Below, in pieces: positions 1-12,300 of a DNA stretch of 64,000 nt. The translations under genes and the position numbers were made by a program. The notes beneath the pieces are model-generated. The model had not been told where the DNA came from. It did no database searches and saw only the letters and a list, made by a program, of their open reading frames with translations. The DNA comes from Owenia fusiformis (taxonomy: Eukaryota > Annelida > Polychaeta > Sabellida > Oweniidae): positions 6,377,169-6,441,168 of the forward strand of contig CAIIXF020000010.1 of assembly GCA_903813345.2 (NCBI GenBank), read 5' to 3'. Every line of letters starts with the position of its first letter. The first letter of the stretch is position 1.

Positions 1-320
1 TGAATTTAAAGAAATGAAATATCTTTAACCAGTAAAACCAGTAAGGTTTCTGAGGGAAAAGTTATTCCCTTTTTATTTAGGTACATTCTTTGGGACACCC
101 GCTAATTTTAAATTTGACCCTCTTTACCACCAAAACATTATTAAACACTCATTGATTTTTCACATTTAAAATATTGCATGCCAATAAAATGTAATTGATT
201 TTGCACACACCCCAAAGACCCAAAGGTAATAAAGTATATTAGGTGTTTATCAATATATTGACCCTTATCTATAACTAGCCATGTTTCCTTGGGGGTTAAC
301 ATAAGGCTGTATCAATTACA
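1..320 (-). other. 3' UTR/flank of the AF9/ENL gene
   Basis: AT-rich sequence downstream of the minus-strand TAA at 321-323. An AATAAA signal on the minus strand (TTTATT at 72-77) lies about 245 nt past the stop and could be its poly(A) signal. No coding potential is visible. Confidence 0.4.
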
Positions 321-3300
321 TTACATAACACTCGTCATATGTGACATTGAGACACTTTGTCCATTATTTATCGTATGCTTCAGTTTTTTAACTGTTATCT
401 GATCTAATTTACATAGATCAAAGTCAAATGTAGCATCACTGATAGCATACTTTCCAGATTCTTCTATAACATCTACAATTTGTTGAAGTATTGAATTGTC
501 ATGAATCATCATTAATTTCTTTTGAAGGTCTAGAAGCTCGATCAGCTCATCGTCTAGTGGAGGCCTGGTGTTTTCATATTGAGCACCATTTGTTTTTGGA
601 ACATTGTCATTTTCAATTTCACTTTGACTGTCATCATCCTCACAGATCTCTTTAGAAACAATTTTTGACGTTGATTTTCTGGATTTTTTACTCAATCGTG
701 ATGATGCATTTGATGACGATAGAGATAATGTTGGCGATGATGGCCGCTTAGGTTTCGATGCTTTAATTGTTGGTGTACTTCCGTACGATGGTGATTTCGG
801 TTTTGGGGGATATTCACGTTGATCTAATTTTGAGTCAGTTAATTGAGGGGGTAACAGATGAGGAGGTGACATATTTGACGAGCGCACTGATATAATCTCA
901 TCTTCATTTTCATCTTCCTCATCTCCGTCACTCTCCATCTCGCGTATTAGAGTGCTGAGTGCACTTGCACCTGAGCCTCCTCCCCTCCAGCCACTGGTAG
1001 TTGACCCTCCTGCGGGACTAGTAGCTCGACTAGATGACTCACTTGATGGCTGACTAGACTCGTCATGATCATCTGTGACATTTATGTGCTTAGGGGGATT
1101 CTCTCTTATCTCACGTTCTACTCTTGGGGGTGGGAGATCATCGGGAAGGGGGGAGAGTGCCTCGGCTGGGTGGCTATCAAAGTCAATATCCGATGTCTCG
1201 CCTGTACTCAACTCATCCTCAAATGCAGGAAGTGGCTTCCTGGGTTTCACTTCAGACTTAACTTCTACTGGGTCTGGTTTTACTATCTCAGGTGAAGGTT
1301 CTCTTACCTTTACCCTCTTACTGCTAGATGAATCCTTTTTTTCTTTTTTAATGCTTGATTTAGTATCCTTTTCAAATTTTTCAGAGGAATGTTTTTTGTC
1401 TTTTTCCTTTTCCTCTCTAGATGATCTTGGTGTAGATGATTTTTTGGACTTTGAGCTTTCCGATTTTGAGTCTTTTTTAGAATCAGATTTTGATTCATGT
1501 TTAGTATGCTTGGAGTCAGATTTGTTGTCTCTGGGTTCTGATTTTATACGATCTTTATCTTGGGATGATCGAGATGAACTTTTCTCTTTATGCTTATGGG
1601 ACTTATCACTTTGTTTATCAATTTTAATCTCAGTGTCTTCCCTTCTTGCTTTTTTAATTTCAGTTGATATCAAGGGCTCATCAGCGGATCGTTTCGATGG
1701 TTTAGACTCATATAATTGAGCTGATAAATTAGAGTCAGAGTCCTCAGCTTTTACTTCCGATTTGTACTTCTTTGATGATTTCGAACCATATAATTGTGGT
1801 GACATAGAATCTGAGTCTTCAATTTTTACTTCGCTTTTATATTTTTTCGATGAGTTTGTGCCATACAACTGTGGTGACATGGAGTCAGAGTCTTCCATTT
1901 TTACATCAGTTTTATGTTTCTTGGATGATTTTGACACGTATGGTTGCGATGATATGGAGTCAGTCTCCTCAGTCTTTGTTTCAGATTTATATTTATTCTT
2001 TGACGATGATGTGGAAGATGACGTTTCTTTGAGATATGATGTAAGAGACAATTTAGAATCCTTAAGTTTCCCCTCTTTAATAATAGACTTACTATCCTTT
2101 ATTTTTGGCTCTGACTTTTTCGACTCTTCTTTTGTCTTCTTAACCTCCTCCTTTTGCTTCTTATGTGATTCATCTTTAGACTTTTTAGACTCATCCTTTG
2201 GGCTTATCTTCGCTTCTTTATATGATTTTTCTGACCTTGACTTTTCTTTATGTTCCGATGATGATTTGACACTTTTGGATTCCTTCATATCATGTTTAGA
2301 CTCTTTAGGCTTTGAACTTTTGTCCCTAGAATCTTTCGATTCCTTATATTCAGACTTAGACACCTTTGATTGGTGTTTCGCCTCATGTTTTGAATCTTTA
2401 GAGGAGTGTTTAGACTCTGATTTACTGTCCTTTGATGAGTGCTTGGAGTCTTTAGAGGATTCAGATTTAGAGTCCCTTATGGACTGGTACTTAGTTTCTG
2501 ATTTTGAATCTCTTGAGGATTCCTTTGAAGATCCCTTGCCATCATGTTTCTGGTGGGTTTTAGGTGAATGGTGCTTAGATTCAGAATTAGATTCCTTCGA
2601 CTGATGTTTTGATTCCTTAGAGGAATGCTTTGAGTCAGATTTCTGAGATTTTGGAGAGTGATGCTTGGACTCCTGTTTTAGATCCCTTGATGAAGTTGAC
2701 GACCCCGATGAAGACAAATGTTTATGCTCAGATTTTGAATCTTTACTGTGGTGTTTTGACTCTCCCTTCGAGTCTTTAACCTTCATATCAGATTTAGTGT
2801 CTTTGAAGTCTGGCTTAGCCTCTTTAGCCTCAAGCTTAGGTTGACTTCCTTTGAATTCTTCCTTTGGTTCGATGGGTTTAATCTTCATGGGCTTTTCTTT
2901 CTTATGGTCTCCTTTGCTACTTGACTTGGATTTCTTGTCAGCCTGCAAGAACATAGAGATATGATTAAGTACAAGGTCATAGAAAGCAACACAGAGTGCT
3001 CTCCCTTAGAGTTCTGTTTCAACTGGGTCAAAAATTAGTGTTATCCTGAAAGAATATAAATATATAATATTCGATGCTATATGATTTTTGACTGTATGGA
3101 AATAGACTGGTTGCTTCTAAATAGGGTGGGCACACGTTGGTATGGTTCTAAGTAACAGACAGGGTGATAGGAAATAGACAGATGCTAGGTAATAGACTAG
3201 TACACCACCAAAATGCATAATGATTTTCGACGCCGTTTCGGTTCCAAATGGACTGACTAGTCCTGTAGCAAATTTTGGTGTCGAAAGATTTCGGTGCCGG

Positions 3301-6300
3301 AACGGTGTCGGAACGGTGCCGGAACAGTGCCAAATTTTTTCGATGCCGAAACGGCGTCGAATTATATTGCCTGTGTAGCTATGGAATAGAAGGTTACAAG
3401 GTTATAGACTAGGTACAATGCCCGGGTACAATGTAATAGACTGGGAGTGGGAGCTATGGAATGGAATGGTTGCTAGGTAATAGAATGTGTGCAAGGAAAT
3501 AGACTGGTACTAGATAATAGACTTGGTGCTATGAAATAGACTGATATAAGATAACAGGCTAGTTGCTAAGCAATAAACTGGGTGAGAGGTAATCACTGGT
3601 TGCTAAGCAATGAGCTAAAGTGCTAAGTAATAGACTGAGTGTAGGATTAAGAATGGGGGCTACAGGTAATTATAGACTGGGAATAAATTGGGAGCAAGGT
3701 AACAGACTAGCTGCAAGGTAACAGACTAGGTGCAAGGTGTAGTAGACTGGGTACAAGGTGTAAAAGACTGTGTACAAGGTGTAATAGATTGGGTACAAGG
3801 TGTAATAGATTGGGTACAAGCCACAAGGTGTAATAGATTGGGTACAAGGTGTAATAGATTGGGTACAAGGTGTAATAGATTGGGTACAAGGTGTAATAGA
3901 TTGGGTACAAGGTGTAATAGATTGGGTACAAGGTGTAATAGACTGGGTACAAGGTGTAATAGATTGGGTACAAGGTGTAATAGACTGGGTACAAGGTTAG
4001 ATGGGCACAAGGTAATAGACTGGGTACAAGGTAATAGGCTGGGTGCTATGAAACAGAATGGATGCTTGGAAATAGCCTCAGTCACTAGGAAATAGATTGG
4101 GATAGTTTTCTCGGTGGAAAATAAATGTATTTTAACTGGGCAAATGAAGTATCAAAAGAACTGGATGTAAATGGATTATCCATCCAATGTCTCAATGCCC
4201 AGTTGCCTCAATGCTGGAGAGTTCACTGACCCCATTATAATTCCTGTGGAGACTAGATTACAAGATAAATATATCTATCAGTTAACTACAATATAAGATA
4301 CATTCATGTAAATTGCTGTAAATTCTTAACAAAAAAGCTTATGATCCATTTCTTATTTTCAAAATTATATCATCAAGTAAAATAATGAAACTAAAAATTA
4401 TGTAAAACATGTAAATAAACATAAGAACACTTAGTTGTTGGAGTAAGGAGTTGCATCGAAATATCAAAGACCTATCAGCAAAAATATACTTTCTAGAATA
4501 AATACAATCTACATTTTCAGGAAAAAAGTGCTTAATTAATTTTCATCATATAAATGACAAGAGTGATACTGCGATGTTACTCTCCTCCCTAAGTGTGTAA
4601 TATTGCATGTAATTAAATAAGTAAATAATATATAATGCATGGAATAGGTACAATTCATAACAAAGCAAGCATGCACATAGTGCAGCATGCGTGTTGTGCT
4701 ACAACAGGAGTTTGCTTTCATTCAAAACACAGAAATATCTAAGCATTCACGTGGATAAAAGTACAAGCTTCAGACACATCTTCTTTCAAATAAATAAGCA
4801 TCAGATATACACCAGATTGCACATACATATATATATCTAATATGTAGCACTGAACAAGAGATGGAGCAAGATTGGTTGCATAGTTCAGGATTCGAGACAT
4901 GTCATGGCAACGTCACAAATTCACAATTCAATAGTATTTGACTTACATGGATAAAACAGTGTCTTACTCAGTTTTGATCAAATATGAATTTTAATTTCAC
5001 TTCTTGAAAAGCAATATGAAATAGAGTGTTGCATAAAGTCTCCATACCTACTGCCTAAAAGCTTGTGTTAAAGTGTGAGGATAACAATAGAAAAAATATG
5101 GGTTGGAATCAAGGATTCAAACGATATAAAGTATTGTGCCTTAGAAATTCTATATACATGTATATCTTATCAGGGCACAATATCATCTGTACTTCAAGAG
5201 AATTCATTGAATAGAATTTTTATTCAATAATATTTTTGTCATATGGTGTTCTAATTGATCTGAACAGAAAGTGATATTTCAAATGTCAAAGTGTGTAATA
5301 TGGTGATGTCAGAGGGTTATGCAGATTCTATATCTAACAGCGTGAAAATACAGGATATATTTATATCATATGGGCCAATCACATCAGTCAAAATTTCACT
5401 GTATTCAAAAAAGGTTGCGCACTAATTTTTCTCTGACTGCTAAGCGCAAAACTCTTACAAAAACTTCCTTTTTACAAAGTTTCATGGCTTATAGAACCAT
5501 TACATCAATTTCTACTTTACAGACCATGGAGACAGTGATTATGTTTTGTGTACTCCCACAATGGTTAGTGTACTAGCTATAGTAAATATCTCAACCGGGA
5601 TATTATTCACATAATTCAGGTTATAATGACTGAAATTTGCTCTGTTTTTTCGAAAACACTGTTGTACACAATTTTTGCTGTGTATAAAAAACCTAAGCTG
5701 AGAACTTAATTATTTCATTACTGATAGTGGCTCCCATTCCAAGAACAAAACCAAAGAACAAACACACAGTTTAACATGTAAACAACTTATAAACCCACCA
5801 CCATGTTAATATTAATTAGTGCATTAACTATACAGCTCACCTTCAATAAAGAATGACCCATCTTTTTATCTTTACTTTCACTGTGTTTTCTATCCCTTTC
5901 AGCAGATTTTCTTTCATTTGAAATTTTGTTGCCATCCTTTCCACTAGATGAATGTCTTTCTTTATCAGCAGATTTATGACTAATATGACTTAATGATTTG
6001 TTATGACTAGACCCTTTACTTTGACTACCATGGCTTGACTTCTTAATGTCATTATTCGATTTTTTATCCCCATTGATTGAACGTTTATCATTGTCACTAT
6101 TTGATTTTTTCCGTTCGTGCCCGGAATGCTCAGTTGGTTTTTTAGAGTCACTTGATCTAGGTTTTGGTATTTCAGTAAATGGTTTTGAAACATCGGACTT
6201 TCTATATGGTTTAATGATTGCCTCTTTCTGAAGAGGAGCTCCAAATATTTCCGTAAAGGACTCGGAGTATGGCAGTGTCGTTTCGGCACCAATAGGTGGC

Positions 6301-9300
6301 ACTTCTGTTATTATTGATCCAGGTGTGGATATGTGCTCGGCGGGTTGTGTCTAAAATACAAACTACAGTGTGAGACTACATATGGATGGAAATACTATAT
6401 TAATTGTGATAACTACAAAGTACAATCATACAGGTTAGTCTACTCCACAGAAATGTAATTGGCCCATGTAAAATGAAGAGCATTTCTTGATTAAGTGCAG
6501 TAGACTGAATTCTAACTACATATATGAAGAAAGCCAAAAATGCTTATCTAGCCACAGTTTATGAAGAAAGCAATATTCTTGAGTAATTATTCTCATTCTC
6601 TTTTGACATTTGGCAACTATGAGAAAAGAATTCATGGCTTTCTCTTGTACAATACAATACTATATAGATATTCACTTTTAATTTCTTTGCAAAATTAGTA
6701 GGGGTTATAAAATTAGTTAAGATGCAGCAAAGATTAGTATTTCCAAAATCTGCAAAATTAGTATATTCACACTACAAACTACATATTAAATGATAGACAT
6801 AAAAACTCTTAAACTGTATAATGAAAAATAGTTGACAATGTACACATGTAGTAAGAGCAAAAAAGTGACAATTTTTTACTAAAAATGTAAACTATATTGT
6901 ATGTGTCCAAAACATAATTCCTTGACTTCAACAATCATGCTATATACATGCAAAAACCATGAATCTTTAAGAGAATTAATAATATTGATGAGTGGTAGAT
7001 TGACTTATATTTATAGATATTACTACATGATACAGTTAATCACTGCTTTAGGAATTCCCTTTACACAGAAAGTGGATAAAAATGGCCTTCAGGCATGTAA
7101 TTGAAGATCTTGAATTTTGATCAATTCCCTTGGAATTTTATACAGAATTGACATATTTTCTGCCTTAGCTTGCTAATTTATACTTTCTGAAATTTTGGGT
7201 AGAGATCACCGATTTCAGAAATAGCCAAAAATGCAAATTACCATAAATCAAATTTGTTGTGCTGCTTTTTCTCACTAGATGGCACTAGGCATCAATGACT
7301 GTATGAACCAATCACAATTTATTAACCTCAATTCAGTTTACTCAAATTCAGTTTCAATTTTCCCTAAAAGAAAGTGAAACCTGTGGTATTCGTGCCAAAT
7401 TGACTGTCCTTTGCAGAATTCGCTGATTTCATGTGCAAAATCTATCATTTCAACTTGCAAAATACTGGGAGGAGGGGCTCTTTCTCAACATCTCTATGAA
7501 CTTCTTCTGACAAATGTATGTACAGTATACTTCATATATACATATAAAAACCAAATGTTTGTGAAACTGCGAGCATTACAAGTATTTTTACAAACAGATA
7601 AAGATCTGGATGTATTCTTCAACCAACTACATTTACTATTACTATGAACACCTAGAACCATAGAAATCAGTGTATAAAAAGCATGTCATCCAAAATACCG
7701 AAAATGTATACAACATTATATAAAATGTTTTCAATCACCATATTACAAAATAGAACCCGAATACCTAATAACAATTATAAAACTTTTCCAGGTGAAAAGT
7801 GTAGGAGATTGATGGGGAAATGTAGTGCCAAATGTTTACAAGTGCTAAAATGGATAGTATATACCGGGTTTAAACATGGAAATGGGGACAATAGTGTAAC
7901 GCCAATAAACTTTAACCATGCTTTGTAAAACTTTACTACAAAAAGCTGATTGCTTGAAACCAGAATCAATCCAAATGCAAATATGATCATGAATACAAAT
8001 TCAATATAAAAAGTGATAAACATTTAATTCAAAAAATATAAAGCTGATAATTTTATTTTCTGAATTCAAATTGAAATGTTAGTTGCATTTTAGTATTCAC
8101 TAATTCAGTGTTTGACTTTGGATTGTAATATTCCTCCCAACTGCCAGATAACACAATTTGAGACATACCACATAACGTGTCATTTTATTATAAAAATCAC
8201 TCCAGCCTAAAGAGACCTCTGGTGAGGAAATCATATCACTAGCGATATCGCTATCTGTATCCTGGCGAGCAAAATAATGATGATTGGTTACCAAAGCAAC
8301 AAGCAGATAACTAAAGTAGTATAAACTTTGCTTCGTTCTAAATTATTTTACTTCTAGTGATAAATTAATAAATGATTTGCTCAAAGATGTTGTTAATTAA
8401 TGATTTTATTTCACGTTCTTTAGGACTGGGTCAGAATACTTTTTGCTATTTTAATAAGAGTTCTGATAACATCCCTTTTATAGCTAAATCTGATCCAACT
8501 TTGAAGATTTTTCCTACTATGTATTTCCCCCCATCCTCCACCTAATGAAGTTTCACAAAATATGGCACTTTGACATCTGTCCCAGTCCCTCTGTGTTGCA
8601 GTTAATGATGTTTGAGTATATGGACCAGTGATTGCTAACAAGTCAGATTCAAAATTCTTGAGCTAATGCTTTTTATTTTTGTCATCTCATCATTTTAGAT
8701 CACAATTTGGATTTGACAATACTTCATATAAGATTCTCAAAGGGTGTGTTTTATTAATACAAAATCGGATACCAACCTTGCAAGGAATAGTCTGTTTGGA
8801 CTTGTTCTTTGACGTTTCAGTCCTCACACTGGCAGGAAGAGTAGAGGGTGATTTGTAGGGTTGCGAGCTACCCCCGGGCATGGGGGATGGATGGGTAGAC
8901 CCCCCTATCTGACCATCGCTATCTTCGCCTGAGGAACCAACCCCATTTGCCGAGATGACAAACTGGAAATGAAAGTAAGAGGTAATGATATAACAAGGGG
9001 CTGTAAATGAGAACAAGACATCAAATAGTCAAGCCTCCAATTCCAACTCTCCATCCCGACCCCAAATAGTTATTAACCCAGTAAATTTTGAGTGCAAGGG
9101 CAACACAGGTCTAAATGAAGACTAAACTCTGATTTAGAGGAGGGACAAGCACTTTATGTCTGACATACATCGACTGAATAATATTATAAAATAAGATTTT
9201 AACTTTCCCCAATATTATATCTCTATTAAGAGAAATGGGGGATAAAGAGTCTTAATGAAAAACTTTAGACTGTAGTTGCAGCTGAATACCATTGGATTTT

Positions 9301-12300
9301 GGTACATGATATTCACAGTAATGGTATGCCATCTATATTCATGTGAATTTTCATACTGCTCTATTTATATTGAGTATCCTAAATCTTGGATTGCAACACT
9401 AACTCTGACTTTAATGGATGATCATTTTGTGTCAATTACTTTATTGAATATAAGGCATTTTGTCACCACCTGCCATTTGTTACAGCTACCAAAGGCAACC
9501 AACAAACACCAACAGCCAAACACCATCCACAAAGCTTAGAGACTTTAACAATATCTCACCACTTCTAATTAAATGGTGACATAAAGCTAAATAGCTGATA
9601 TATAAAATACTCATGATCTCATATTTAGCTTTCATGTTCTACAAGGAAGTTATACATAGAAAATATAGTGCCCCGATTTTCTGATTAAATATTCTGATTG
9701 GATATAGGCTTTTTGTATATTTAAAGAGTGAAAATGAAGTAATTTTCTCAGGAAGGGTAGACATTAAAATGTTTTAACATTTGAAGCATTGTGCAAAATC
9801 GTGTACATGATATTTGTCATGTTTATCCCCATCATTATCATTCTAATGAGGTTAATATTACAAAGCTATTAAATCCTATTGTCAACATGGCATTGAAGCT
9901 GCTTTTATGAATACTGAAGAGGTTATAAAATATGCATTAGTGAGACAGTAGCTTGAAAGGTTTGGATTCTTTGAAGTTTAACAACATTAAAGACTAAAAT
10001 ATCTAAATGCCAAATGATTCAAAATAGTTCACAAATGCATAACTTTTATTACCACATTTAAAGATGCAAAACAAAATTTTTTTATGTCACATATCAAAAA
10101 TATATCATATTTGTAGTTATGTTTGTAAGAGAAGTGATCTCAGAAGAGGGATGTACCCAGAATGAAACAGACATCCTATCAGCCCATTATATGTTCTATT
10201 TCAAGAAAGAAAACTGATAGAAAGCTGTGATGTCAGTGTGATGGTTCACAGTTCGTCTTCTCAGTGTAGAAATGGCTCCCCAAGGGTAAGGGGGGGGGGG
10301 GGAGTCAATTATAAAATTCAAAAATTGTCACTTCAGTCATATTTCCTTATCATATTTTGTAGGGTTCATTCCAATTTAGTGAAATATTTCATCTTGATCC
10401 ATCAAGATATGACTAAGGAATATACTGGTTTAACAATATAGAAATACATTGTCTGTTGTATATATCTGTCATTCAATTTTTAGTTACATCCAGTCTATTT
10501 TGTCATATTTTCACCACTTTTACTGCTATTTATTGACTTGCCAGTCAGACTGATGCTCATAATTGTTTCTGGTCACATTTACAGAGGCCAGGTCACCTTT
10601 TCACATACCCCTTAGGAAGCTCCCTTGAGATTGCCTGTTTGTTGAAGACAGGAGAGAGTGATGTTATAGTATCAAAATGCCTGTAACTAGATTTCATGCT
10701 CTTTTGACCAATATTGAGGGAAGTTTCACATCCTATTTGTAAAAATATTAACAAGACAGGAGAAAGACCATTTAAATGTACATGTATATTTCTCCATCTT
10801 TAAACATATTCCCAGATCCATTTCCTTTTCCATATCAAACAAATTATGTTGACTGGAAAAACATTTACATTATTTTAAGTACATAAAATGTCACACTTTC
10901 CATATTTTATCCATCACAAAGTAATCGAAAGAAAGTTATTATTGATGTCTGCATTTACTAGGTAACTAATCCCTAGACCCAGCCAGGTACATGATATAGA
11001 CGCAGTTGTTCAACACAAGGCCAATATTTTAGAAGCAGTTATACATGAAGGCCCTGTGCTGCTCCCTCTGCATTTGAAAATACGTTTGAGGAAATGAGTA
11101 GTGGGTAGGTCAACATATATATAATTGTAAAAGAAACAAGCTTCCAAAATATGAGGTACACAGATTATGATGCCTTATACTTTTGTGGGTTTTACTAGCT
11201 AAGGTATAAACAGGGGTCTCCCTCATAAAATTCTGACACTTATCACATCTTCCTTTTTCCAGTTAGAAATATTTTTAGAAAGGAACTAATAGAAAGCTAC
11301 ATTCTCAAATGATGCCTTTGCAAAAGTAAAAGGATTTATTGTGTATTCAGGACAGGACAGGATTTGCCAAGGGGGGTTCACTTGTGACAATTTTGGTCCA
11401 AAAATGTCCAAAATCACTTTAAAAGTGCTCAGAATGGTGAAAACTGCATGATTTTGATAGATTTTTTGGCCAAGAGGGGGGGGGGTTCACTCGACCCCTT
11501 CAACCACCCCCCCTGGCTACGGGCCTGTGTAGGGTATAGAAAGGGAAACAGACATACTTGACATAGTATTGTGTAAATGGGTTTCCAGAATTCTAAAATC
11601 ACAAACTTTGTATTCACTCTCACGGATATTTTTGATAAAATAATGACTTAAACTGAGTACAGAGTAGTCTAGAGGTTTTATTGCAAGTTAACGAGTACAT
11701 AGAGTGCAGCGGAAACTGAAACGTTCACTTTGATATGGATTGTCAAATTAGACGAGCAATAAACCTGTGGGTAAGATTTGGTACATGTGGATTTTACACA
11801 AAAAATGTTAACTGACTTATGTTGTTATTTGTCTTAAACTACTTCTATTTGAAAGTTATGTACATGTGGACTGCTATGACAACACTCCTTTCTAATATTC
11901 AAATAAACTAAACATCATAAAAATGAACAAATAATCAAAATAAATAATCATGTTTTGGGGTAGATGTCGGAGATGAAACTTGAAATGTGTAAAAAGTATT
12001 TCCTGAAATTGATATTTTACTTAAATTCCCCTTACTGTTACCCGAATATACGAAAAAATCGGAACCTGCGGTTTAACAAGATTGTCATAAATATTGAACT
12101 GAATATGTTCTCCTAGCAACAGTGTAAGTTCAAATCAATAAATCGTCGCACAAGAGCCCAGGGCCCCATACTTTTATAACATCACTTAGCATTATACAGA
12201 CTGTTCATATTTTAGATAGGACAATTATGTTTTAAATTTTATGATCAAGCATTCAGGCACTGCCTTTAACATTTGACGAAATGTTAGCTAAGTTAATGTT

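Noticed and set aside
1075..2604. Long plus-strand ORFs (214 and 280 codons) opposite the AF9/ENL last exon
   Set aside because: They are the antisense of the Ser/Lys codon-rich coding exon (TCT/AAG-type codons read as Asp/Ser/Phe/Leu). They have no family signature, and the minus strand has clear AHD homology.
3707..4095. Periodic ORFs on both strands (YPIYYTL, LGTRCNR)
   Set aside because: They arise from a 21-bp tandem repeat, a multiple of three, so frames stay open without selection.
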